A DNA stretch of 64,000 nt from an uncultured Eubacteriaceae bacterium (GTDB lineage: Bacteria; Bacillota; Clostridia; Lachnospirales; CAG-274), in the NCBI GenBank assembly GCA_946497035.1, contig CAMMIW010000002.1, positions 62,001-126,000 of the forward strand, written 5' to 3'. Numbering within the stretch: the first letter of the stretch is position 1; the number at the start of each line of letters is the position of its first letter. The position numbers were made by a program, and so were the translations under genes. Shown here piece after piece: positions 43,285-53,218 of this stretch. The notes beneath the pieces are model-generated. The model saw only the letters and a program-made list of their open reading frames with translations. It did no database searches and was not told the origin of the DNA.

Positions 43285-44427
43285 TTAGTCAAAGTGTTTT
43301 TTCATTTTTTCAAAAAAGTTTTCTTTTTTTATTGTTGGTATAGTGCCATCTTCTGATGCAAATTTTATAAGCAACTCTTTTTGTTGCTCACTTACTTTTG
43401 TAGGCACTACAACTTTAAATTTTATAATTTGATCGCCTCTAAGCTTAGGATTGCGAACGTTAAACACACCTTTATTTTTAAGAGTTACCGTTGTTTCTGG
43501 TTGTGTTCCTGCTTTTACAACATATGTTTCTTCCCCATCTATTGTAGGTATTTTTATTTCATCACCTAAAGTAGCTTGAACAATAGAAATAGGCACTTCT
43601 ACATATATATCGTTATTTTGTCTAACAAAAGTTTTATGTGGTTTAACACTTATAGCTATAAGCAAATCTCCATTAGGCCCACCTTTTTCTCCTGGTGCTC
43701 CTATACCTGCTTTTCTTATGCTTTGCCCCTGGTTAATACCTTTAGGTATTTCTACCGTTATAGTTTTTGTTTTTCTAGTTTTACCTCTACCGTTACAAAC
43801 ATTACAAGGCTCTTTTATAACTTTACCTTCTCCGTGGCAAGTGCGACAATCTGTTACAGTTGTCATAGCCCCTAACATTGTTTGTTTTATAGTTCTTTCT
43901 TGGCCAGATCCACCACAAGTAGGACAAGTTTGAGCGTATGTACCAGGTTTTGCACCTGTACCGCTACAATTATCACATTTATCGTCTGCCTGGAAAGATA
44001 TTTCTTTAGTGCAACCAAAAATAGCCTCTTCAAAATCTATCGTAAGGTTATATTGTAAATCTGCACCTCTTGAAGGGCCTCTTCTTGTTCTTGAGCCGCC
44101 ACCAAATATATCAGAAAAGCCACCGCCACCAAAGAAGCTTTCAAAAATGTCGCCCATATCCATACCAGAAAAGCCACCACCACCAGAAAAACCACCTGAG
44201 CCATCAAAGGCTGCGTGTCCAAATTGATCATAGGTTTGTCTTTTCTTTTCATCACTAAGAACCTCATAGGCTTCTGTAGCTTCTTTAAACTTTGTCTCTG
44301 CCTCTTGGTTATTTGGGTTAGCATCTGGGTGATATTTTTTAGCAAGCTTTCTATAAGCTTTTTTAATATCTGCATCTGTTGCGCCTTTATTTACACCTAA
44401 AACTTCATAATAATCTCTTTTTGCCAA
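43285..44427 (-). CDS. dnaJ: Chaperone DnaJ
   Basis: DnaJ delivers substrates to DnaK and stimulates its ATPase. The order is: J domain with HPD (KYHPDANP), Gly/Phe-rich region (about 75-115), four CxxCxGxG zinc repeats ([40 protein letters not shown]), then substrate-binding domains. The longest frame starts at a GTG that lies inside the SD. AGGTG stands 6 bases before TTG 44427, which gives the canonical start [12 protein letters not shown] (380 residues). Unlike in most Firmicutes it is not directly behind dnaK: a plus-strand DUF1461 gene lies between. Confidence 0.97.
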   Translation of the reverse strand: MAKRDYYEVLGVNKGATDADIKKAYRKLAKKYHPDANPNNQEAETKFKEATEAYEVLSDEKKRQTYDQFGHAAFDGSGGFSGGGGFSGMDMGDIFESFFGGGGFSDIFGGGSRTRRGPSRGADLQYNLTIDFEEAIFGCTKEISFQADDKCDNCSGTGAKPGTYAQTCPTCGGSGQERTIKQTMLGAMTTVTDCRTCHGEGKVIKEPCNVCNGRGKTRKTKTITVEIPKGINQGQSIRKAGIGAPGEKGGPNGDLLIAISVKPHKTFVRQNNDIYVEVPISIVQATLGDEIKIPTIDGEETYVVKAGTQPETTVTLKNKGVFNVRNPKLRGDQIIKFKVVVPTKVSEQQKELLIKFASEDGTIPTIKKENFFEKMKKHFD

Positions 44428-44506
44428 TTTTTTCACCTACCAATTAAATTTTTTAATGACTATTTAAACAAAATATAGTAAAATATAAAATTAGAAAGGA
44501 GTAAAT

Positions 44507-45157
44507 ATGAAAAAATTTTTAAATTATATTTTAACTATATTTATGAGTATTTTATTTATTTATATGTTTATATTTATTGCAATTTTATTTTTATTGCTAA
44601 ATAAAAATTTTTATTATTTACATATTAATTATTTAGATATACAAAAAAATACAAACTATTCTATAGCAGATATAAAGTTAAACTATAATGCTATGATAGA
44701 CTTTTTAATACCATTTTCAAATAAACCATTTGATTTGCCAACTTTAACATATTCAACCCAAGGTAAAATACATTTTGAAGAAGTTAAAAAAATATTTAAT
44801 AATATGTCTATAACTTTTATAATTATTACAATAACACTAACTATAATAGTTTACTATTATCATAAGAAAAAAGATAGTACATTTTTAAAAAAATGCTCCA
44901 TAAATTGCATTTTAATAACTATTTTTATGTGTTTTATAGGATATATAAATTTTGATAAATCTTTTATAATATTTCATAATATATTTTTTGATAATAATTA
45001 TTGGATATTTGATCCTATAAAAGATCCTATTATAAACATATTACCACAAGATTTTTTTAGAAATTGTAGTATAGTTATTTTTATATTTATGATAATAGGT
45101 TCAATATTTTTATATATAATATATAAGTTAATAAAAATAAAGTTTTCTAAAGTATAA
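44507..45157 (+). CDS. DUF1461 (TIGR01906) integral membrane protein
   Basis: The 216-residue protein has membrane helices at about residues 5-31, 101-118, 132-146 and 188-208. Its signature is the extracytoplasmic segment IIFHNIFFDNNYWIFDPIKDPIINILPQDFF, exactly the FHxxFFxNxxWxxDPxxDxxIxxxPxxFF pattern of TIGR01906. The first loop has NYLDIQ and EEVKKIF, also typical. The function of the family is unknown; it is found in Gram-positive anaerobes and lactobacilli. SD AAAGGAG precedes the ATG. It is inserted between dnaK and dnaJ on the opposite strand. Confidence 0.88.
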   Translation: MKKFLNYILTIFMSILFIYMFIFIAILFLLLNKNFYYLHINYLDIQKNTNYSIADIKLNYNAMIDFLIPFSNKPFDLPTLTYSTQGKIHFEEVKKIFNNMSITFIIITITLTIIVYYYHKKKDSTFLKKCSINCILITIFMCFIGYINFDKSFIIFHNIFFDNNYWIFDPIKDPIINILPQDFFRNCSIVIFIFMIIGSIFLYIIYKLIKIKFSKV

Positions 45158-45189
45158 AATTTTATTTTCTATATGTTAATAATGATTTG

Positions 45190-45216
45190 CCCTCTAACCA
45201 TAGGCTAGAGGGTTTT
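45190..45216 (+). terminator. Terminator after the DUF1461 gene
   Basis: CCCTCTA (45190-45196) pairs with TAGAGGG (45206-45212), followed by TTTT on the plus strand. It lies between two convergent stops and may serve dnaK less well, as there is no T-run on the minus strand. Confidence 0.7.
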
Positions 45217-45229
45217 CACATAATTTATA

Positions 45230-47104
<1,875 letters not shown>

Positions 47105-47145
47105 TTATTATATCTTATTTTTATATTTTTATATCTAAAAATTAA

Positions 47146-47712
47146 CTAATTTGCAACTTTAACCATACTAGGACGTATAACTTTATCTTTATATTTATAT
47201 CCTTTTTGCATAACCTCTACTACAACATTTTCGCCTAAGCTTTCATCATCAATGTGTAAAACAGCGTTGTGTATGTTAGGATCAAAGGTTTCGCCAACAC
47301 CTGCTACCTCTTCTACCCCCATATTTTTAAAAGTTTCTACCATTTGACTAAATATCATATCAATACCTTTAAACATAGGGTTTTCTTTGTCTTGCTCTGG
47401 TGTAGACATAATAGCTCTTTCAAAGTTATCTAATATAGGTAAAAGTTTTTCTATAGTATCTCTAGTTCCATTTTCATACATAGAGGCCTTTTCCATATTA
47501 GTTCTTTTTCTAAAGTTATCAAACTCTGCCATACTTCTTTGTAATTTATCTAAATAATCTTTAGACAAAGTCTCTGCCTTTTCAAGCTTAGCTTTAAGCT
47601 CATCTAGTTGGCTTATTTCTTCTTTAATATCTTCTATTGTTTCTTCAATAGCTTCTTTTGTAGTTTCTTCTAATGTTTCATTATCTACATTTTGTTCAAT
47701 ATCTTTTTCCAT
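47146..47712 (-). CDS. grpE: Nucleotide exchange factor GrpE
   Basis: GrpE releases ADP from DnaK. The 188-residue protein has an acidic N-terminus, a long coiled-coil (about 30-95), and the C-terminal beta domain ending VEVMQKGYKYKDKVIRPSMVKVAN, the GrpE signature. The central RSMAEFDNFRKRTNMEK block is also typical. It sits 16 bases downstream of hrcA and 74 bases upstream of dnaK. Confidence 0.97.
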   Translation of the reverse strand: MEKDIEQNVDNETLEETTKEAIEETIEDIKEEISQLDELKAKLEKAETLSKDYLDKLQRSMAEFDNFRKRTNMEKASMYENGTRDTIEKLLPILDNFERAIMSTPEQDKENPMFKGIDMIFSQMVETFKNMGVEEVAGVGETFDPNIHNAVLHIDDESLGENVVVEVMQKGYKYKDKVIRPSMVKVAN

Positions 47713-47728
47713 ATTTTTTCCTTTCCCC

Positions 47729-48790
47729 TCAATCTGACGATAAGGATTTAAGAACGTTATTTATATTTTTAACAATACTATCTAAAACACTAACAGCTTT
47801 GGCATAGTCCATACGGGTTGGTGCAATAATACCTATTGTACCTGTAGCACCTGCTATTTTATATTCTGTTTTAACAATGCTACAATCCTTTAAACCCTCT
47901 ATATGGTTTTCACCGCCTATTAATATTTGTATAGAACTGTCGTTTTCACTATTATTACTTAATATATCTACTAGCATTTCTTTCTCTTCTAAAGATTGAA
48001 AAATTGTTTTAGCCTTTTCTATATCGCTAAATTCTTTAAAATCTAATATATTATTTATGCCACTTGTATAAAATTTAACTTGTTCATCTTCTTTATTAAC
48101 CTTAAAAATCTCATTAAAAACTTTTTTAATAACTTGCTCTCCTTCAGATAGAATATCTGTATCGTTTTTATCAAACAAATCTTTTATCTCATCTAAAGAA
48201 TATTTATTAATAAGGTTATTAATAGCAGAGCTAATAGTAATTAAATCTTGTGTAGAAAAATTTTTATCTACCGGCACAATATAATTTTTAACCGATTTAT
48301 TTTCTGTAACAACAACAGCTATAATAGATGTTTCATCTAAACATACAAGCTGAATGTTTTTAATCTTTTCTTGCTCTGCTTTTGGCTGGCTAATGATAGT
48401 AGCATAATTTGTAAGCATAGATAAAGCTTTGGCTGTTTGTTCCATAAGATAATCCATATGATTTATATTATTTATAACTACATTTTGTAAAAAATTAGTT
48501 TCTTCTTCTGTGAGCTCTCTATGAGACATTAGGTTATCTACATAAAGCCTGTAGCCCTTGTCAGAAGGTATACGGCCTGAAGATGTATGAAGCTGTGTAA
48601 CTAAGCCTAAATCTTCTAAATCGCTCATTTCATTTCTTATAGTTGCACTACTAATACCAAGGTCATATTTTTTAGCAATAGTACGAGAGCCTATAGGCTC
48701 GCCTGTTTCTATATAATCGTTAATAATAGCTTCTAGTATTTTAATTTTTCTGTCATTTAACGCTTTCATTTTTTTATCATTTACATTCAA
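47729..48790 (-). CDS. hrcA: Heat-inducible transcription repressor HrcA
   Basis: HrcA binds CIRCE operators and represses chaperone operons at normal temperature. The winged-helix domain is visible: RKIKILEAIINDYIETGEPIGSRTIAKKYDLGISSATIRNEMSDLEDLGLV, followed by QLHTSSGRIPSDKGYRLYVDNLM and the C-terminal GAF-like domain with GATGTIGIIAPTRMDYAKAV. The start is TTG 48790 with AAGGA at good spacing (353 residues). It is first in its operon, behind a promoter and CIRCE, so it is autoregulated. Confidence 0.97.
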   Translation of the reverse strand: MNVNDKKMKALNDRKIKILEAIINDYIETGEPIGSRTIAKKYDLGISSATIRNEMSDLEDLGLVTQLHTSSGRIPSDKGYRLYVDNLMSHRELTEEETNFLQNVVINNINHMDYLMEQTAKALSMLTNYATIISQPKAEQEKIKNIQLVCLDETSIIAVVVTENKSVKNYIVPVDKNFSTQDLITISSAINNLINKYSLDEIKDLFDKNDTDILSEGEQVIKKVFNEIFKVNKEDEQVKFYTSGINNILDFKEFSDIEKAKTIFQSLEEKEMLVDILSNNSENDSSIQILIGGENHIEGLKDCSIVKTEYKIAGATGTIGIIAPTRMDYAKAVSVLDSIVKNINNVLKSLSSD

Positions 48791-48834
48791 AAAATCACTT
48801 CCTTAGATACAAATAATACAAAACACACTATCTG

Positions 48835-48861
48835 TTAGCACTCAATTTTCACGAGTGCTAT
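48835..48861. promoter_or_regulatory. CIRCE operator (HrcA-binding site)
   Basis: TTAGCACTC, 9 bases, then GAGTGCTAT: the CIRCE consensus TTAGCACTC-N9-GAGTGCTAA with one mismatch. It lies just downstream of the -10 box of the hrcA promoter, where bound HrcA would block transcription. Confidence 0.96.
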
Positions 48862-48873
48862 TGGATTAACATA

Positions 48874-48902
48874 ACCATACCATTTTTTTTACATCTTGTC
48901 AA
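48874..48902 (-). promoter_or_regulatory. Sigma-A promoter of hrcA-grpE-dnaK
   Basis: TTGACA (48902-48897) and TATGGT (48879-48874) are 17 bases apart. Transcription would begin near 48867, at the edge of CIRCE. Confidence 0.85.
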
Positions 48903-49029
48903 GTACTTTTTTATTTTTTTATACTACATTTTTTTACAAGCTATATTTTTTGTCATTTTTATTATTATATACATTAAAATTTTTATATTTTTATTTTTTT
49001 AATATCTTTTCTTTTATTTGTTATATAAT

Positions 49030-49095
49030 TAATTTTAAATAATTTGGATAAATATACGTTAAAATTTACCTTTTTATTTATAATACAAAAAATTT
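49030..49095 (-). repeat. Degenerate dispersed repeat, copy F
   Basis: The minus strand has AAATAAAAAGGTAAATTTTAACGTATATTTATCC, which matches the middle of copies B and C1 (AAATAAAAGG...GTATATTTAAT). The GGGGG beginning is lost. The call is weak on its own. Confidence 0.35.
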
Positions 49096-49121
49096 AAAAA
49101 TAACCAAAATTTATTACAACA

Positions 49122-49226
49122 CAAAAAAAGCTAGATCTTTATCTAACTTGCTAATTAATAATAATTATGGACTTAAAAGGCTGTAGGCTTAGCCTACAGC
49201 CTAAAGCTAGCATTTTATCTAGCTTT
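49122..49226 (-). terminator. Three consecutive terminator-like hairpins
   Basis: In minus-strand order: AAAGCTAG/CTAGCTTT (49226-49203); AGGCTGTAGGCT/AGCCTACAGCCT (49202-49178) followed by TTTT; and AGC..TAGAT/ATCTAGCT (49152-49129) followed by TTTTTTT. They end the transcript that starts at the c-di-GMP riboswitch promoter and insulate hrcA. Confidence 0.75.
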
Positions 49227-49256
49227 CTACCCGTACATAATACCCTTAATATTTTC

Positions 49257-49292
49257 TAAATAATAAATTGTCCCCCAACAATTTAAAAATAT
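49257..49292 (-). repeat. Deletion derivative of the dispersed repeat, copy G
   Basis: The minus strand reads TTTTTAAATTGTTGGGGG joined directly to ACAATTTATTATTTAG. The beginning and end of the element are fused without the core. It lies in the leader downstream of the c-di-GMP riboswitch. Confidence 0.45.
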
Positions 49293-49365
49293 AAAAAATA
49301 CCAACCTCTTTATATAGTTTTTACTATATAAAAAAAGCTCTACAATAGATTACCAATGAGAACTT

Positions 49366-49402
49366 AAAAAAATCAATTATTAACAAACGTTCATTAATAA
49401 TT
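49366..49402 (-). terminator. Riboswitch-linked terminator (expression platform)
   Basis: A perfect 9-base stem AATTATTAA/TTAATAATT with a 10-base loop is followed by TTTTTTT. It starts 8 bases after the end of the c-di-GMP aptamer, the right place for ligand-controlled termination. Confidence 0.75.
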
Positions 49403-49410
49403 AGTAATAG

Positions 49411-49492
49411 TTCGGTAACCCAGCCGTCATAAGTATAAAACTCTTAGACCTGTGGCTTTGCGTCCTTATTTTTCAATAAGTTTGCCTTTTTC
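49411..49492 (-). ncRNA. Cyclic-di-GMP-I (GEMM-I) riboswitch aptamer
   Basis: On the minus strand the conserved pieces come in order: GGCAAAC; P2 hairpin CTTATTGAAAAATAAG with a GNRA-like loop; GGACGCAAAGCCACAGGTCTAA; and GACGGCTGGGTTACCG. This matches the GEMM-I consensus (GGGCAAACC...GACGCAAAGCC...GGGUUACCG). It has its own promoter upstream and a terminator downstream, but no clear gene follows before hrcA, 620 bases on. Confidence 0.93.
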
Positions 49493-49539
49493 AATATTAA
49501 AACTAAAATAATGATATAATCTTAACAGATTATACCATT

Positions 49540-49568
49540 ATTCTATCATACTATACTATATTAGTCAA
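49540..49568 (-). promoter_or_regulatory. Sigma-A promoter of the c-di-GMP riboswitch transcript
   Basis: TTGACT (49568-49563) and TAGAAT (49545-49540) are 17 bases apart. Transcription would start near 49533, about 40 bases before the aptamer. It is independent of metQ, whose stop lies upstream at 49636. Confidence 0.75.
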
Positions 49569-49635
49569 TATAATTATTTAACAAATTTTTTATACTTAAT
49601 ATATACAAAAACTACATATTATGAACAAATTTACA

Positions 49636-50466
49636 TTAAAAAGCAGGAATTATTGCACCTTCATATTTTTCTTCTATAAATGTTTTTATTTCATCGCTAG
49701 TTAAAGCTTCATATAAAGCTTGTATCTCTGGTTTATTTTCGTCCCCTTCTCTAACAACTAATATATTTGCAAAAGGAGAGTCGCTACCTTCTATAATTAT
49801 AGCATCTTGCACAGGGTTAAGGTCAGCTTGTAAAGCATAATTTGTATTTATAATAGCCATATTAACATCATCTAAAGCTCTTGGTAATGCTGCTGCGTCC
49901 ATTTCTATTAGCTCTAAATTTTTAGGGTTTTCTTCTATATCAAATATAGTTGCTTTATCGCCAACACCTTCTTTTAATTTTATAAGACCATTACTCTCTA
50001 AAAGAAGTAATGCTCTAGCACCATTTGTAGGATCATTAGGTAATGCTATTTTATCTCCATCTAGAATATCATCTAAAGATCTTAAAGCTTTAGAATACAT
50101 ACCCATTGGCTCTGTATGTACCGCTCCAACAGATACAAGCTTTTCTCCTGTTTCTTCAACATAGTCATTTAAATAAGACGTATGTTGAAAAAAGTTTGCA
50201 TCTATTTCTCCTGACGCTAGGCTTGGATTTAAAACAGTATATTCTGAAAACTCTTTAACTTCTAAAGTAATACCTTCCTCTGCTAAATTATCTACCACTT
50301 CGTTTAAAATTTCTGCATGTGGCACACTTGTTGCACCTACTGTTATTGTTTTCTCTGTTTGCTCTTGGCCAGTTGTATTTGCTTTATCACTTTCTTGGCT
50401 ACTTCCACAAGCTGTAAGACCTAAAAGTGATATAGCTAATAATGATGTTGTTAAAAATTTTTTCAT
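49636..50466 (-). CDS. metQ: Methionine ABC transporter substrate-binding lipoprotein MetQ
   Basis: MetQ (NlpA family) binds methionine outside the membrane for the MetNI transporter. It has a lipoprotein signal with lipobox LTAC-GSS (cleavage before Cys20) and the NlpA motifs TVGATSVPHAEILNEV, ANFFQHTSYLNDY, GMYSKALRSLDDI, IALPNDPTNGARALLLLE and SDEIKTFIEEKYEGAIIPAF. The longest frame starts at TTG 50484, but the AGAGGT SD points to ATG 50466 (276 residues). It is third in metN-metI-metQ. Confidence 0.95.
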   Translation of the reverse strand: MKKFLTTSLLAISLLGLTACGSSQESDKANTTGQEQTEKTITVGATSVPHAEILNEVVDNLAEEGITLEVKEFSEYTVLNPSLASGEIDANFFQHTSYLNDYVEETGEKLVSVGAVHTEPMGMYSKALRSLDDILDGDKIALPNDPTNGARALLLLESNGLIKLKEGVGDKATIFDIEENPKNLELIEMDAAALPRALDDVNMAIINTNYALQADLNPVQDAIIIEGSDSPFANILVVREGDENKPEIQALYEALTSDEIKTFIEEKYEGAIIPAF

Positions 50467-50533
50467 AATATTACCTCTTTTCAAATTTTATTTATATTAA
50501 AAGTTATAGTTTTTTCTACAAACTTTTAAATTT

Positions 50534-51205
50534 TTATTTTTTATTTAATTTTTTTCCTAAAATATTACCAATAGTTTGAACTATTTGTACCAATATAACC
50601 ATTAATACAACGCTTATTATTAAAATATCATCTCTATATCTTTGATAACCATATGTAATAGCAATACTGCCAAGACCACCGCCACCTATAGTGCCTGCCA
50701 TAGCAGAGTAGCCTATTATACTTATAATAGTAGTAGTTATAGTAGATATAATAGAAGATATACTCTCTGGTATTAAAACTTTATGTATTATTTGCCATTC
50801 ATTTGCACCCATAGATATAGATGCCTCTATAACACCTTTATCTATCTCTTTTAGGCAAGCCTCTATCATTCTAGCAACAAAAGGTATGGCCGCCACCGTA
50901 AGAGGAACTATAGCCGCCTTAGAGCCTAAAGTTGTACCTACAATAAATTTTGATAAAGGAAAAACTGCAATCATTAATATAACAAAAGGAACGCTTCTGC
51001 CTATATTTATAATTATACCTAAAAATCTATTTATAAATTTATTTTCTAATATACTGCCTTTTTCTGTTACATATAATATAATACCTATAACAATACCTAA
51101 TATAACAGAAAATAAACTAGAAAAAAACACCATATACAAAGTATCATTAAGCGCAGGTAAAACTATTTTTTTAAGCTGTTCTAAATATTGTGCATTAATA
51201 TTCAT
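50534..51205 (-). CDS. metI: Methionine ABC transporter permease MetI
   Basis: MetI forms the membrane channel of the methionine importer. The 223-residue protein has five hydrophobic helices and the EAA loop EASISMGANEWQIIHKVLIPES that contacts the ATPase. The NIGRSVPFVILMIAVFPLSKFIVGTTLG and GGGGLGSIAITYGYQRYR segments are typical of MetI. It overlaps the end of metN by 11 bases. Confidence 0.96.
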   Translation of the reverse strand: MNINAQYLEQLKKIVLPALNDTLYMVFFSSLFSVILGIVIGIILYVTEKGSILENKFINRFLGIIINIGRSVPFVILMIAVFPLSKFIVGTTLGSKAAIVPLTVAAIPFVARMIEACLKEIDKGVIEASISMGANEWQIIHKVLIPESISSIISTITTTIISIIGYSAMAGTIGGGGLGSIAITYGYQRYRDDILIISVVLMVILVQIVQTIGNILGKKLNKK

Positions 51206-52214
51206 ATTTTACCTCCTCAATTAAAACGTTATTTTCTTTTAAATAGTTTATTGCATTTTTTATATTTTCATCTTGCCCTGTTATTTTTATAACTAATGTA
51301 CCTATAAGGGTATCGTCCATATGTTGTATGTTGCCGAGCAATATAGATACTTCTACGTTATATTTTACTATCATTTTAGATATATAAGGAGAAGTAGATG
51401 TTTCGCCTATAAATACACCTTTTATAACTATACCATTGCCGTCTAATGCTTTTTGATAAATATCATTTTCTAATTTAACATCTACAGAATCAAAAAAGCT
51501 TCTAGCTATTTTAGTTTTAGGCTTTATAAATACATCTGACACTAAGCCACATTCTGCTATTTTACCTTCTTCTAATATGGCAACTCTATTACAAATATGC
51601 TTTATAACGTCCATTTCGTGGGTTATAATAATAATAGTGATGCCTAGCTTTTTGTTAATATCTTTTAAAAGGCTTAATATAGATTTTGTAGTTTCTGGGT
51701 CTAATGCGCTTGTTGCCTCATCACAAACAATAATGCTAGGGTTGTTAGCTATAGCTCTAGCTATGCCCACCCTTTGTTTTTGTCCACCAGATAACATAGA
51801 AGGATACATATCTTTTTTATCTAAAAGGCCTACAAGATCTAAAAGCTCTTTAACCCTTTTGTCTATATAATCTTTTGGTTTGTTATCTATACGCATAGGA
51901 AAAGCAACATTTTCATAAATAGTAGAGTTCATTAAAAGGTTAAAATGTTGAAAAACCATACCTATTTTTTTTCTAGCTTCTCTCAATTGTTTTTTAGATA
52001 ATTTTATTATTTCTTGGCCATCTATTTTTATACTACCGCTTGTAGGTGTTTCTAATAAATTTATACATCTAACAAGGGAGCTTTTACCTGCACCGCTAAG
52101 GCCTATTATGCCAAATATTTCTCCTTTTTCTATATGTAGATCTATACCTTTTAATGCTCTTACAGCATTTTCGCCCTCTCCATATGTTTTAATAAGATTT
52201 TCTATTAAAACCAT
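51195..52214 (-). CDS. metN: Methionine ABC transporter ATPase MetN
   Basis: MetN drives methionine import. It has Walker A GLSGAGKSS, signature MLSGGQKQRVGIARAI, Walker B IIVCDEATSALDPETT and H-loop ITHEMDVI. A C-terminal NIL domain (about residues 265-339) senses methionine and inhibits transport when the cell has enough. The 339 residues are normal. The start has AGGTG SD. A sigma-A promoter lies close upstream; no S-box (SAM) riboswitch or T-box is visible in the short leader. Confidence 0.96.
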   Translation of the reverse strand: MVLIENLIKTYGEGENAVRALKGIDLHIEKGEIFGIIGLSGAGKSSLVRCINLLETPTSGSIKIDGQEIIKLSKKQLREARKKIGMVFQHFNLLMNSTIYENVAFPMRIDNKPKDYIDKRVKELLDLVGLLDKKDMYPSMLSGGQKQRVGIARAIANNPSIIVCDEATSALDPETTKSILSLLKDINKKLGITIIIITHEMDVIKHICNRVAILEEGKIAECGLVSDVFIKPKTKIARSFFDSVDVKLENDIYQKALDGNGIVIKGVFIGETSTSPYISKMIVKYNVEVSILLGNIQHMDDTLIGTLVIKITGQDENIKNAINYLKENNVLIEEVKYEY

Positions 52215-52258
52215 TTTTTCACCTCACTAGCTAAAAACCATTTATATAATTAAAAATT

Positions 52259-52286
52259 ATTATATCACTATATATTTTTTTGTCAA
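52259..52286 (-). promoter_or_regulatory. Sigma-A promoter of metNIQ
   Basis: TTGACA (52286-52281) and TATAAT (52264-52259) are 16 bases apart, giving a leader of about 40 bases. That leader is too short for a SAM riboswitch. Confidence 0.75.
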
Positions 52287-52384
52287 GTTAAACAATAAAA
52301 TATATGTATTTTTTAGCACTTTTACTAATGAGATATATTTATTTTATATGCTATAATATTATAAAAAAAGAAAGGACAATATAT

Positions 52385-53143
52385 ATGATATTTTATTTTA
52401 CAAGCACAGGTAATAGTAGATTTATAGCTAACAATATGGCAAAAGCTTTAAATAAGCCTGTAACATCTTTAAATGAAGTTTTTAAAAATAATTTAAAATT
52501 AGAGTTTCACTCACAATCGCCTTTTATATTAATAAGCCCTATCCACGCTTGGAGAGTGCCTAAAAAAGTCGAAAATTTTTTAAAAAATGCAAAATTTACT
52601 GGTAGCAAAGAAATTTATGTTATTGTTACAATGGGTGAAGATTGTGGACTAACTCAAAAATATTGTAAAAAAATGATAGAAAAAAATAATATGATTTTAA
52701 AAGGTTTTAAACCTATTGTTATGCCAGATAATTATTTTATATCAGCTATTATGAAATCTAAAGATGAAAATATGCAACAAATAAAAGATGCTATACCCAC
52801 TATAAACGAAACGATAGATTTAATACGTAAAAATGAAAGTTTCTTTCAAACAGAATATAATAAAAATGATTGGTTTTTATCAAGTGTTGGCAACTGGGGC
52901 TTTAATAATTTTATGGCTAATAGCAAATCTTTTACTCTTTCTGATAAATGTATAAAATGTAAAAAATGTGTAAATATATGCCCTACAAATAACATTACAT
53001 TAAATGAAAAAATTAGTTTTTCAAATAAATGTATGTTTTGTTTAGCTTGTTTACATAATTGCCCTGTTCACGCCATAGACTATAAAGGAAAAATGGCTAA
53101 AAATGGCTACTATGTATTTCCACAAGAATTAGAAAATTTTTAA
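52385..53143 (+). CDS. EFR1-family flavodoxin/ferredoxin protein
   Basis: The N-terminal half is flavodoxin-like, with the FMN phosphate loop in IFYFTSTGNSRFIANNMAKAL and ISPIHAWRVPKKVENFL. The C-terminal end has two 4Fe-4S motifs, CIKCKKCVNICP and CMFCLACLHNCP. This is the EFR1 layout found in anaerobes; such proteins probably shuttle electrons, but partners are unknown. The longest frame starts at 52304, yet the first 27 residues lack an SD. ATG 52385 has AAAGGA 8 bases upstream (252 residues). It is a single-gene unit, divergent from metNIQ. Confidence 0.88.
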   Translation: MIFYFTSTGNSRFIANNMAKALNKPVTSLNEVFKNNLKLEFHSQSPFILISPIHAWRVPKKVENFLKNAKFTGSKEIYVIVTMGEDCGLTQKYCKKMIEKNNMILKGFKPIVMPDNYFISAIMKSKDENMQQIKDAIPTINETIDLIRKNESFFQTEYNKNDWFLSSVGNWGFNNFMANSKSFTLSDKCIKCKKCVNICPTNNITLNEKISFSNKCMFCLACLHNCPVHAIDYKGKMAKNGYYVFPQELENF

Positions 53144-53144
53144 A

Positions 53145-53169
53145 AGGCTATAGAAAAAATCTATAGCCT
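53145..53169. terminator. Bidirectional terminator between EFR1 and ftsY
   Basis: A perfect stem AGGCTATAGA/TCTATAGCCT has a 5-base loop. On the minus strand it is followed by TTTTAAAAATTTT, and it sits between two convergent genes. AT-rich sequence to 53218 includes ATAATAAATATTT, possibly a remnant of the dispersed repeat end. Confidence 0.8.
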
Positions 53170-53218
53170 AGCTTAATATATTATAATTATATAATAAATA
53201 TTTAAAACCCTAAAATAA

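Noticed and set aside
52215..52384. Possible SAM (S-box) riboswitch or T-box for metNIQ.
   Set aside because: The promoter lies about 45 bases from the start codon, too close for either element, and no matching motif is seen.
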